A stretch of DNA of 64,000 bases from Phormidesmis sp963789215 (GTDB lineage Bacteria > Cyanobacteriota > Cyanobacteriia > Phormidesmidales > Phormidesmidaceae), in assembly GCA_963789215.1 (NCBI GenBank), contig CAWBJY010000015.1, forward strand, positions 124,001 to 188,000, in the 5' to 3' direction. Under the pieces are notes generated by a model. That model was not told the DNA's origin. It searched no databases and worked only from the letters and a program-made list of their open reading frames with translations. The position numbers and the translations under genes are program-made. Below are positions 55,336 to 63,347 of the stretch, piece after piece (within the stretch, counting starts at the first letter, position 1; each line of letters opens with the position of its first letter).

Positions 55336-55602
55336 ATGAACCTTTTCTCATCTTCGGCTTTTGCCACGCTACGCCGCATTGCCATCGTCTTTATTGCCGG
55401 GCTTACCCTGATGGTAACGACAGCTTGCAGCCAAGCAGATACCACCGCTAGCGTAGATCCTGCCGCCGTCCCTGAAGCTAGCGAAGCTGCCGTCATCCGG
55501 GCGAAAAGCAATCTTAGCGACGACACTATTGATGAAGACGTACTATCCCAGCAAGGAGAGTCTCGCGCTCGCCAAACGACTAGCCCTGTCATCGCGAACT
55601 AG
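55336..55602 (+). CDS. Small putative lipoprotein
   Basis: The frame opens upstream at a TTG (55300), but ATG 55336 gives a clean lipoprotein signal: basic TLRR, hydrophobic IAIVFIAGLTLMVTTA and lipobox cysteine at C31 (VTTAC-SQAD). The mature part is about 58 residues, acidic and without predicted fold (VIRAKSNLSDDTIDEDVL). Periplasmic, membrane-anchored; function unknown. No homologue recognised. Confidence 0.7.
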   Translation: MNLFSSSAFATLRRIAIVFIAGLTLMVTTACSQADTTASVDPAAVPEASEAAVIRAKSNLSDDTIDEDVLSQQGESRARQTTSPVIAN

Positions 55603-55652
55603 TATTGGCGGCAGTTCTTTCCAAAAGAATCACGCTTTCTCAAGTAGCATGG

Positions 55653-55674
55653 CTAGATAGATAGATAGATAGCT
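55653..55674. repeat. Tetranucleotide microsatellite (GATA)n
   Basis: CTAGATAGATAGATAGATAGCT: four GATA units in a row in the spacer between the lipoprotein and the ZIP-like gene. Confidence 0.9.
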
Positions 55675-55740
55675 AAGTGGTCTGAGTAGCACCTGCGCTT
55701 AGCCACGTAGCTATTGCCCAACTAATGCAGAGCTATTTAG

Positions 55741-56505
55741 ATGGAAAGCAACTTGCCGTATTCAGCATCCGATCCAAATTTGCTGATATCAGCCATCGCG
55801 GCGCTGTTACTATCCGCCGCTCACATCGCAGCTTGTCGACTCAGGTTTTTAGATACCAAACCTCGTAGCCGGTGGCTTTCTATTGGTAGCGGAGTTTCAG
55901 TTGCCTACATTTTTGTTCATGTCCTTCCAGATTTAAGCAACGCTCAAGCAAACTTTGTAGATGAAGTCGCCGTGCTCTCAGCCGTTGAGCATCACGTCTA
56001 TATCGTAGCGCTAATGGGCTTGCTAGCCTTTTACGGGCTAGAGCGCGCGGCCAAAGTTTCTAGACAGGAAAATCGCGAAGCCGGTGAGGGAGATGTCACT
56101 CAGCCGGGCGTTTTTTGGCTACATATGGTATCTTTTGCGCTTTACAACGCGCTGATCGGCTATCTGCTAACGCATAGAGAAGAACCCGGAATCTATAGCC
56201 TAATTATCTACGCGATCGCAATGGCGCTGCACTTCATCGTCAACGACTTTAGCCTCAGAGAAGACCACAAAGGAGCCTATCGTCGTATAGGGCGCTGGAT
56301 ATTGGCTGCTGCCGTCATTTTAGGATGGACAGTGGGGTCTCAAACCGATATCAGCGAAGCGCTAACCGCTGTGCTGTTCGCCTTTCTCTCGGGGGGTATT
56401 ATTCTCAACGTCCTCAAAGAAGAGCTGCCGCAAGCAAGAGAAAGCAGATTCTGGACGTTTTCAGCAGGTGCCTTAGGCTATTCAGGACTGCTGCTGTTTC
56501 TGTAG
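55741..56505 (+). CDS. ZIP-like integral membrane protein
   Basis: 254 residues with about eight hydrophobic segments. Features recalling ZIP metal transporters: GVSVAYIFVHVLPDL (about 50-64), EHHVYIVALMGLLAFYGLE (about 82-100), and ALHFIVNDFSLREDHKGAY (about 160-178), with metal-type His/Asp/Glu residues in helices. The canonical HxxxE zinc motifs are not all present, so transport of a metal is an inference. Tandem 18-bp repeats begin right after its stop. Confidence 0.65.
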   Translation: MESNLPYSASDPNLLISAIAALLLSAAHIAACRLRFLDTKPRSRWLSIGSGVSVAYIFVHVLPDLSNAQANFVDEVAVLSAVEHHVYIVALMGLLAFYGLERAAKVSRQENREAGEGDVTQPGVFWLHMVSFALYNALIGYLLTHREEPGIYSLIIYAIAMALHFIVNDFSLREDHKGAYRRIGRWILAAAVILGWTVGSQTDISEALTAVLFAFLSGGIILNVLKEELPQARESRFWTFSAGALGYSGLLLFL

Positions 56506-56508
56506 CAT

Positions 56509-56544
56509 ATTCAGTCTTTCTACTGTATTCAGTCTTTTTACTGT
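56509..56544. repeat. 18-bp tandem duplication spanning a gene end
   Basis: Two contiguous copies of ATTCAGTCTTT(C/T)TACTGT (56509-56526, 56527-56544). The right copy contains the stop codon of the minus-strand TrpX-like gene (56538-56540); the left copy continues in frame and adds further stops. It also begins 4 bp after the ZIP-like stop. Confidence 0.92.
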
Positions 56545-57548
56545 ACGGTTTCGTCCGCTCTTTCAATCACCGACTCCGGTAGAGTGACGCCCATCGACTC
56601 GGCAGCCGCTGGGTTAATATCAAGCCGCAAAACATTGGCAAACTCTACGGGCAGATCTCCCGGCCTAGCCCCTCTTAGTACCTTTACAACCATCTCCGCT
56701 GTCTGAACGCCGATGTCGTAGTAGTTAAATCCAATGCTAGCGATCGCGCCTCTCCCAACCGAATCGGTATCGCCCGAAAACACCGGCAGGCTATTTTCTT
56801 GCCCTATCTCCACCACCGACTCTAGCGCCGAGACCACTGTGCTATCGGTCGGCACGTAAATTGCGTCAACAGACCCAACCAAATTACGCGCAGCCGTCGC
56901 CACCTCACTGGCTAAAACAACTACCGCCTCTTTCACTTCACTAAATCCAGCATCCAAAGCGTTTTCCTTCACCAGATTGACGATGCTCACAGAGTTATCC
57001 TCACCGGCGCTGTAGATAATGCCCAAAGTCTCAGCCGCTGGCAATATCTCTTTAATCAGCTCCAATTGTTGTTTAACCGGCGATAGATCGCTTACACCAC
57101 TTACGAATCCGTTGGGTCTTTCAACACTATCTACTAGCTTGGCGGCAAGCGGGTCGGTTACCGCTGAGAAAATAACGGGAATATTGCTAGCTCTAGAAAC
57201 GGCTGACTGAGCACTTGTAGTAGCGATCGCCACAATTACATTGGGCCTAGCGGCCGCATACTTATCGGCAATTTGAGTCGCAGTTGCCGGATTCGCCTGT
57301 GCGCTTAGCAGCTCCCATCGCAGGCTTTCACCCTCCCTGTAGCCAGCCTTCTCTAGTCCTTCTTTTAACCCTGCTTGCACCGCATCTAAAGAAGGATGTT
57401 CCACAAACTGAGACACCGCAACAAACGGCATATCTGCTGAGCTACCCCCTGTTTCGCCACCGCTGCAGCTCACTAGCACAGCGCTGAACACGCTTGCTAA
57501 AGCCAATAGAGCAAAGGATAAAAACTTAGCGCGGCTCAAGTAGAGCAT
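56538..57548 (-). CDS. ABC transporter substrate-binding lipoprotein (TrpX/DUF534 type)
   Basis: 336 residues. Lipoprotein signal with lipobox around Cys28 (AVLVSCSGG), then the two-lobed periplasmic fold of the TrpX/TrpY-like family: FVAVSQFVEHPSLDAVQ, ANPATATQIADKYAA, IFSAVTDPLAAKLV, VPTDSTVVSAL and FSGDTDSVGRGAIASIGFNYYDIG (split for reading). Members bind aromatic amino acids or related compounds. The permease and ATPase that usually accompany it are not adjacent. Confidence 0.88.
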   Translation of the reverse strand: MLYLSRAKFLSFALLALASVFSAVLVSCSGGETGGSSADMPFVAVSQFVEHPSLDAVQAGLKEGLEKAGYREGESLRWELLSAQANPATATQIADKYAAARPNVIVAIATTSAQSAVSRASNIPVIFSAVTDPLAAKLVDSVERPNGFVSGVSDLSPVKQQLELIKEILPAAETLGIIYSAGEDNSVSIVNLVKENALDAGFSEVKEAVVVLASEVATAARNLVGSVDAIYVPTDSTVVSALESVVEIGQENSLPVFSGDTDSVGRGAIASIGFNYYDIGVQTAEMVVKVLRGARPGDLPVEFANVLRLDINPAAAESMGVTLPESVIERADETVQ

Positions 57549-58047
57549 AAACCTTAAATCAAATGCAGAACGTCACCGCTAATTCTAGCGGGATAGATCG
57601 TCATTCAGACGGTTCCTGTCGCCAACGCCTCACTATCTTGGCCCTAGCATCGCAAAATGAAAAACCCAACAATGGAACCACCGTTGTGCTGCCTGTCATA
57701 GCCGGCCTGCGCCCCTAGTGGTTCACTAAACTCACAGCAACGCTCTCGCTGAGAAAATTACCGCCGCCGCACTGTTCGCGATCGCACTTAAAGCAACCTA
57801 CGCTGAATACGTCTAAGCCCTGGTACGAGGCGACATGCTGGCTTCGCGAACTGTAACAAAAGGACAATCGCGTATTTCACAGTGGGTAGCCTAATATCAA
57901 CCGCAGTTTATCCAGGTAGCTGCAACGGCCACTCAAACGCAGCATACCGGCAACTGCTTTTTCAGCCAGCGTTCTTCTCCAACGGCTGTTTTTTATAGCT
58001 ATCACGCTACAAATTTTCAACCCGCAAATCTTCAACAGGTGCCTACT
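57549..58047. other. Divergent intergenic region
   Basis: No gene found in about 500 bp. One 7-bp hairpin with a G-U pair (ACAATGG/CCGTTGT, about 57669-57687) and a TTCGCGAA palindrome near 57843 are seen. It must contain promoters for the TrpX-like and PH-domain genes, which I could not place. Confidence 0.4.
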
Positions 58048-58488
58048 ATGTTTTTTAAATCCGCCGTGGATTCTTGGCTCTACATTCTCGCCGTTAGCCT
58101 ACCGCTCATTGTGCTGCGAGCGCTCACGCCAACTTTGGCCGAGGCTCAAGTTTCGACCATTCTCTATTCAGTTTTAGCGATCGCACCGCTCGTTCTGATT
58201 CCAGCCTGGCTCTTGGTCTCTACCTACTATCGAGTAGACTCAGCGATTATGCGCGTTCAAGCTGGCCCTTTTTCCTGGTCAATCCCACTCGACCAAATTA
58301 GAAACGTGACTGCTAAGCGATCGCTATCCGCAGCCCCCTCGCTCTCAGCCAATCGCCTTAAAATCGACTACGGACGGCAGCGGTCTATCCTGGTTTCGCC
58401 CAAAAACAGAGCCGCTTTCATCGCCGCTATCGGCCATCAGCCCGCCGACGTTTTAACAGAAGCCTCGGCGCAGCAGTTTAGCCATTAG
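58048..58488 (+). CDS. Membrane protein with bacterial PH-like domain
   Basis: 146 residues from ATG 58048 (a GTG at 58039 is in frame; AGGTG at 58036-58040 is better spaced for the ATG). Two hydrophobic segments (about 9-28 and 40-60) followed by a short bacterial pleckstrin-homology-like domain: YYRVDSAIMRVQAGPFSWSIPLDQIRNVTAKRS (split for reading) to LVSPKNRAAFIAAI. Function unknown; such proteins often sit in stress or envelope contexts. Confidence 0.8.
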   Translation: MFFKSAVDSWLYILAVSLPLIVLRALTPTLAEAQVSTILYSVLAIAPLVLIPAWLLVSTYYRVDSAIMRVQAGPFSWSIPLDQIRNVTAKRSLSAAPSLSANRLKIDYGRQRSILVSPKNRAAFIAAIGHQPADVLTEASAQQFSH

Positions 58489-58515
58489 GATCTTATTTCA
58501 GGTCTTATTTCCGCT
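58489..58515. repeat. 12-13 bp tandem duplication after the PH-domain gene stop
   Basis: TCTTATTT recurs at 58491-58498 and 58503-58510 inside similar units (GATCTTATTTCAG, GTCTTATTTCCG), with a degenerate third copy. It begins directly after the TAG stop. Confidence 0.7.
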
Positions 58516-58561
58516 TATTCCTGCCCGAAGCTAATTTCTAAAAGCTCAAACACAGCCTACG

Positions 58562-58606
58562 AGCTGTCTGCCTAAGACCTTCACCGTCTACGGCAGGCAG
58601 CTTTTT
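58562..58606 (+). terminator. Terminator between PH-domain gene and metG
   Basis: 11-bp stem AGCTGTCTGCC / GGCAGGCAGCT (one G-T), 19-nt loop, followed by TTTTTATTTT. Oriented for the plus-strand gene. Confidence 0.85.
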
Positions 58607-58609
58607 ATT

Positions 58610-60301
58610 TTAATCGCCGCCGTACTGGGCCTTTAGCTCAGCAACTCGGTCGTCATCAATTTTTTGAATCAGCACAGGCGGCACTTCAAAGGCTCGACCC
58701 GCCTTAAGAATCGTCAGGTCAGTCGCCGCTGTCATGGTGCTTCGCCGTTCCTCATCCGTCAGCTTCAGCGCATCGAACAGGGTCTCCGCCGTTGTCGGAA
58801 TAAAAGGCGCTGAGGCCACTGAATATAGCCGAATCAAATTAATACAGGTGCGAATTACTACCGCTGCTTCAGCTTTATCCTGCTTAAACAACGTCCAGGG
58901 CGCTCGCACGTCTATATACTGGTTGCCCGCAGACCAGAGCGCGTTCAGAGTTTCGGTAGCCTTACGAAACTCCATGTTTTTCAGGTGCGATCGCAGCTCC
59001 TCCACAAATTCCTTACACCGCGCCTCCAGCTCCGATTCAGCCTCACCCGGCTCGCCCCCCGCTGGTAGCTCATTCCCAAACCGCGACGCCGTAAACTTCA
59101 AAATTCGGTTGATAAAATTACCAAAATTATCCGCTAGCTCCTTGTTCACCTTGGTCTGAAACTGCTCCCAGGTAAAGGCCGAATCCGCCGACTCTGGCGC
59201 ACTCGCCATCAGCATATAGCGCCAATAATCCGGCGGCGCAATCTCTAGCGCCTGATCCAAAAACACCCCGCGCTTAGAACTAGTCGAAAACTTACCGCCG
59301 TAATAATTTAGCCAGTTAAAGCCCTTAATATAGTCCGCCATCTTCCAAGGCTCGCGCGTTCCCAAAATCGTCGCGGGCCACATAATCGTGTGAAACGGCA
59401 GATTATCTTTTGCCATAAACTGCGTATAGTGCACGTCATCCGCGTTATACCACCAGCGCTTCCAGTCCTTACCTGCTTGCTCACCGCCGGCTTTATCACT
59501 CCAGGCTTTGGTTGCCGACACATAGCCAATCGGCGCATCAAACCAAACGTAAAAAACTTTGTCCTCAAAACCTGCTTTAGGCACCGGCACGCCCCACTTC
59601 AAATCGCGTGTAATCCCTCGGCTTTGCAGCCCTTCGTCTAGCCACTTATAGGCAATCGACTTCGTCAAATTCGGCCAGCTAGTCTGCTCATCGACCCACT
59701 CGCGCACCTCACCGCTAAGCTGATCTAGCCGCAAAAACAAATGGCGACTCGTGCGCACTTCCACATCTGTGGAACCAGAAACTGCCGAACGCGGATTAAT
59801 TAAGTCCGTTGGGTTCAGCATCTTTGTACAGTTCTCGCACTGGTCGCCTCGCGCTTTCTCATAGCCGCAGTTAGGACAAGTTCCTTCCACGTAGCGATCG
59901 GGCAAAAACCGCTTGTCTGTAATCGAATAAACCTGGCTAATTTCGCGCTCTTCTATAAACCCATGCTCATCTAGGCTGCGATAAAAATCCTGCGTTAGCT
60001 CGCGCTGCTCTAGCGACGAGGTTCGGCCAAAGTAGTCAAAAGACAGCCCGAACTTCTGGTACACATCAGCCTGTCGCTGATACTGCCGCGTACAAAACTC
60101 CGCTACATCCAACCCTTCTTCTAGCGCCGCAATTTCAGCAGGTGTCCCATGTTCGTCTGTCCCACATATGTACAGAACCTCTTCCCCTTCCTGCCGCAGA
60201 AACCGCGCATAAACGTCGGCGGGCAGCATCGAACCAACTAGGTTGCCGAGGTGCTTGATGCCATTAATGTAGGGAAGCGCGCTGGTGATGAGATATCGCA
60301 T
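58610..60301 (-). CDS. metG: Methionine--tRNA ligase (HLGN/KFSTS type)
   Basis: Charges tRNA-Met and initiator tRNA. ATG 60301 starts the family N-terminus MRYLITSALPYINGIKHLGN (the frame opens at 60346), giving 563 residues. The HIGH motif is HLGN (17-20); GTDEHGTPAE follows; the zinc knuckle is CPNCGYEKARGDQCENC; the KMSKS-loop reads KFSTSSKRGVF. This set is that of MetRS proteins I know from alphaproteobacteria, unlike the typical cyanobacterial enzyme with an HIG-type motif and KMSKS. It lacks the C-terminal tRNA-binding domain. Confidence 0.94.
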   Translation of the reverse strand: MRYLITSALPYINGIKHLGNLVGSMLPADVYARFLRQEGEEVLYICGTDEHGTPAEIAALEEGLDVAEFCTRQYQRQADVYQKFGLSFDYFGRTSSLEQRELTQDFYRSLDEHGFIEEREISQVYSITDKRFLPDRYVEGTCPNCGYEKARGDQCENCTKMLNPTDLINPRSAVSGSTDVEVRTSRHLFLRLDQLSGEVREWVDEQTSWPNLTKSIAYKWLDEGLQSRGITRDLKWGVPVPKAGFEDKVFYVWFDAPIGYVSATKAWSDKAGGEQAGKDWKRWWYNADDVHYTQFMAKDNLPFHTIMWPATILGTREPWKMADYIKGFNWLNYYGGKFSTSSKRGVFLDQALEIAPPDYWRYMLMASAPESADSAFTWEQFQTKVNKELADNFGNFINRILKFTASRFGNELPAGGEPGEAESELEARCKEFVEELRSHLKNMEFRKATETLNALWSAGNQYIDVRAPWTLFKQDKAEAAVVIRTCINLIRLYSVASAPFIPTTAETLFDALKLTDEERRSTMTAATDLTILKAGRAFEVPPVLIQKIDDDRVAELKAQYGGD

Positions 60302-60522
60302 ATAGGAATCGCTAAAGAGCCGGGAAAGACCGAGAATATGGCACATAACCTTAACAAGACTAGCGGTTTGGGGTGCGTACTGACCAGTCAGCTAGAATTA
60401 GCCGTAGGAACTAGGGTTCGCAATCGGCAAATTGCTCTCGAAATTCCTGACAAAGATCGCGGATAGTTTAGGTTCGCAGCTCAATTAAGTGTCAAGCCAG
60501 CAGTGCAATAGATAATCCGCCT

Positions 60523-60966
60523 ATGTTAGCCATCTACCGCTACGACCTTACGGTTCCTAGCTCAGCAATTGATGAGAATAAGCATCTAAATAATGTGATG
60601 TATGTGCAGTGGATGCAGGACGTGGCGATCGCCCACGCCAACCACACAGGCTGCACCCGAGAAACTAACGCAGTCGGAGCTACCTGGGTTGTTCGCGCCC
60701 ATCGAGTAGAATATCTCAAACCTGCTTTCGAAGGCGAGCAAATTGCAATTCTTACCTGGATCGTCAATATTCGGAAAGTGCGATCGCAGCGGAAGTACAA
60801 ATTCTTTAGAGTTTCCGATCAGGCCGTCCTAGCCCAGTGCGAAACTGACTGGGTTTTTGTAAACATTAAAACCGGTAGCCCCATGGCCATTCCGCCAGCG
60901 GTTGCAAACGCCTTCGAAATACTACCTGATGAGCAAGTACCCAAAACGCTCACTGAGATGAAATAG
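60523..60966 (+). CDS. Hotdog-fold acyl-CoA thioesterase
   Basis: 147 residues of the 4-hydroxybenzoyl-CoA-thioesterase-like hotdog family. The active-site pattern is DENKHLNNVMYVQWMQDVA (about 17-35), with WVVRAHRVEYLKPAFEGE in the second strand region. Hydrolyses an acyl-CoA or acyl-ACP thioester; substrate unknown. Divergent from metG with 221 bp between start codons. Confidence 0.87.
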   Translation: MLAIYRYDLTVPSSAIDENKHLNNVMYVQWMQDVAIAHANHTGCTRETNAVGATWVVRAHRVEYLKPAFEGEQIAILTWIVNIRKVRSQRKYKFFRVSDQAVLAQCETDWVFVNIKTGSPMAIPPAVANAFEILPDEQVPKTLTEMK

Positions 60967-61175
60967 GAAATCAAACGAAACCTGGCGTTATCTCAATCAA
61001 TTCTCTCAGTACATGTTCTTGTCTGCTTGATGCAATAAATCTGACAGCGTTAGGCCGTCTTCTAGATAATATTGTCATTTAGTCATTTATCGGCTTAAAA
61101 CGATTGAGCCTATTCGCTAGTCAATGTCTTTACAGACAAAGTAAACCTTGAATAGCTTATTCTCCCCTAACCGTC

Positions 61176-61212
61176 AAAAAGCCTGCCGTTTCTGAGGAAA
61201 CGGCAGGCTTTT
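61176..61212 (-). terminator. Terminator of the rplU-rpmA operon
   Basis: A perfect 16-bp stem AAAAGCCTGCCGTTTC / GAAACGGCAGGCTTTT with loop TGAG (plus strand), followed on the minus strand by T5. 29 bp after the rpmA stop. It is also a candidate terminator for the thioesterase gene. Confidence 0.95.
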
Positions 61213-61240
61213 AATTACTTCTATCGCCTAGCTTGTAAGC

Positions 61241-61501
61241 CTATACAGCATCCGCATAGACGCTTACTTTCTTGCGATTCTTACCCTTGCGCTCAAACTT
61301 AACAACGCCATTGATCAGCGAGAAAAGCGTGTCGTCGCTGCCAATACCCACGTTGTTACCCACATGGTACTTAGTCCCACGCTGGCGCACAATAATATTG
61401 CCCGCAATCACCTTTTCGCCGCCGTACTTCTTCACGCCCAGTCGCTGAGCGTTAGAATCGCGACCGTTCCGAGTACTACCCGTTCCCTTCTTATGAGCCA
61501 T
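61241..61501 (-). CDS. rpmA: 50S ribosomal protein L27
   Basis: 86 residues, standard L27 whose N-terminus reaches the peptidyl-transferase centre. Begins MAHKKGTGSTRNGRDSNAQR; contains VKKYGGEKVIAGNIIVRQRGT (split for reading) and HVGNNVGIGSDDTLFSL. Follows rplU by 52 bp in the universal L21-L27 order. Confidence 0.98.
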   Translation of the reverse strand: MAHKKGTGSTRNGRDSNAQRLGVKKYGGEKVIAGNIIVRQRGTKYHVGNNVGIGSDDTLFSLINGVVKFERKGKNRKKVSVYADAV

Positions 61502-61553
61502 GACGATTAATCTCCCTATCTTGAACTAAATTCTAAGTTGGAATCTACTAAAT

Positions 61554-61946
61554 CTACTCTGCTGCAACAGTCTCTTCAGGCGTAGCAGTCTCTTCAGGCG
61601 CAGTAGCCCCTTCAGAGGTAATAGTCTTACCGCCTATTGTAATCGAGTCAATCATCACGCGAGTAAGATCTTGACGGTGACCGCGCTTCTTACGCGTCTT
61701 TTTCTTCGGCTGCATCTTGTAAACAATAATCTTTTTCGCTCGCAGGTGGCTTACGATCGTGCCGCTCACGCTAGCACCAGCAACCAGTGGCTTACCAACG
61801 GTTATGTCGTCACCGTTTTCCACCATCAGCACATCGTCAATCGTAATCTTTTCGTCTGGCTCCACCGGCAGGCGGTTGATATCGTAAAACCGACCGGGTT
61901 CTACGCGCAGCTGAGTTCCACCAGCCGCAATAATTGCATAGACCAT
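61554..61946 (-). CDS. rplU: 50S ribosomal protein L21 with repeat-derived C-terminal extension
   Basis: 130 residues against the usual 100-110. Core L21: YAIIAAGGTQLRVEPG, IDDVLMVENGDDITVGKPLV, YKMQPKKKTRKKRGHRQDLTRVMI (split for reading). The last about 22 residues (SEGATAPEETATPEETVAAE) are encoded by three imperfect 18-bp units (61569-61622) and are acidic. First gene of rplU-rpmA. Confidence 0.97.
   Translation of the reverse strand: MVYAIIAAGGTQLRVEPGRFYDINRLPVEPDEKITIDDVLMVENGDDITVGKPLVAGASVSGTIVSHLRAKKIIVYKMQPKKKTRKKRGHRQDLTRVMIDSITIGGKTITSEGATAPEETATPEETVAAE
61569..61622. repeat. 18-bp tandem repeat (3 copies) encoding the L21 tail
   Basis: AGTCTCTTCAGGCGTAGC, AGTCTCTTCAGGCGCAGT and AGCCCCTTCAGAGGTAAT are contiguous. 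The period keeps the reading frame and encodes Pro-Glu-Glu-Thr-type units. A further 9-bp duplication (ATCTACT) overlaps the stop codon at 61544-61558. Confidence 0.92.
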
Positions 61947-62092
61947 AATTTATTCCTTTGCCGTACAGGTAGGGTTAGCACCTTTTAACCTGATCCGCGC
62001 ATATTTTGACAGAACATACATCTTCTGAGAAAGTGCGTTGCGCTGTCAAGGGGTCTTGTCATGCTTACACAGATATTCTGCGGCAGGTGCCC

Positions 62093-63256
62093 TTACGCGG
62101 GCAGAACCAATGCAATATCCTCAGACTGCTCTATCGTACTCAAATTATGGGTATCCACTGCCCCAGTCGTTAAAAAGCGCAGCGTTTCCTGATACAGACT
62201 CTGCCAAAACAAATTGCTCATGCCTTGGCTAGTCTCTGTCGGATCGATCATTGGATGGGGCACCATCGCTGACGAAGGATACTTGTACAGGACGTTTTTT
62301 GGATTGTTCAAGTCGGCAAAGAACTGCTCGTTTGCAGCTACATCTGCGGCATCTTCGTTTTCAGTCAGCACAATGAGCGCAGGCGTTTGCCGCAGACGAT
62401 TTACAGAGTCGCTCATACGTAGCTCGCTGCCAAAGTAGTCTGCGGCTGTGAGGGCACCTACCGGAAAGCGTAGGTCGGGGTCCCAGCCGGTTTCGCTAAT
62501 ATCTAGCGGGCCAGCTAGCTGCACATACTGACGTCTAGCTTCGCCAATTATTCTTAGCAGCGGCGCATAAGCCACTACTTTCTCGATTCTCTCTGGCTGA
62601 TCGGCAGCTAACCCCAGCGCAACCGCTCCACCGACAGATAATCCCACGGTATAAATGGGTCCCGGCAGCGACGAAAGCTCGGATAGGCGATGCTGAGCAT
62701 CGTTTAGGTAGGCAGTATGGCTAGACTCAAAGTAGCGATCAAACTCGGGCTGTTGAGGGTGCGCGATCGCCTTTGCCACCGCATTCATTTCAGGAGCTAC
62801 CTGAAATAATCGGCCCAGCAACGCGGCCTGTTGCCCAGGCGCGACCGAGCCGACATCTGTTTTTTGCAGCATCGCTGACATCAGTACCGGATCTTTTTGC
62901 ACCTTCTCCATAAGGGGCCGCACGTACTGCGATCGCAAATCTATCTGAGGCCAGTTCTTCGCCGGATTGAGCTTGTCATGTCCGGCCAGCGGCGCCTGAT
63001 AGAAATTAAAGCCATTGTTATATAAGTAGTCTGCCAGCCGCCACATTTGATGAGGGCGATCGCTAAAGCCGTGAAAAATCAGCACCGTACCGCAAATTGG
63101 TGCGCCTGCTGGATGAAATCGGTAGTAAGGATAAGCGCCCGGCCTTTGATCTGGGTGCGATCGCACGTTCGCAACATGCCGTTCAATCTTCTCAATCGCC
63201 TCATTCAAAGACTCAGCAGTTGGCTTTACCCTCGCATCTGTCACTGGCTCACCCAA
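62093..63256 (-). CDS. Alpha/beta hydrolase (esterase/lipase-like)
   Basis: 387 residues, cytoplasmic. Oxyanion HGFSDRPHQMW (about 62-72), nucleophile motif GLSVGGAVALG, acid in VLTENEDAADV, and a histidine in MVPHPMID. It looks like the serine-aminopeptidase/monoglyceride-lipase group, but the substrate is unknown. There is no ATG near the start: TTG 63256 with AGGGA about 9 nt upstream, or the GTG four codons later, must begin translation. Divergent from the nitrilase gene. Confidence 0.82.
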   Translation of the reverse strand: MGEPVTDARVKPTAESLNEAIEKIERHVANVRSHPDQRPGAYPYYRFHPAGAPICGTVLIFHGFSDRPHQMWRLADYLYNNGFNFYQAPLAGHDKLNPAKNWPQIDLRSQYVRPLMEKVQKDPVLMSAMLQKTDVGSVAPGQQAALLGRLFQVAPEMNAVAKAIAHPQQPEFDRYFESSHTAYLNDAQHRLSELSSLPGPIYTVGLSVGGAVALGLAADQPERIEKVVAYAPLLRIIGEARRQYVQLAGPLDISETGWDPDLRFPVGALTAADYFGSELRMSDSVNRLRQTPALIVLTENEDAADVAANEQFFADLNNPKNVLYKYPSSAMVPHPMIDPTETSQGMSNLFWQSLYQETLRFLTTGAVDTHNLSTIEQSEDIALVLPA

Positions 63257-63289
63257 ATTACAACGTCCCTATTATGAGCATTTTCGCTT

Positions 63290-63313
63290 AAGTCACAGCC
63301 GAAGTCACCTACA
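63290..63313. repeat. 12-bp imperfect duplication upstream of the nitrilase-family gene
   Basis: AAGTCACAGCCG (63290-63301) followed by AAGTCACCTACA (63302-63313); the first eight bases are nearly identical. Situated in the divergent spacer. Confidence 0.5.
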
Positions 63314-63347
63314 ATTAAACTTGTTCTACTCCAGCCCCAAAAGACTT

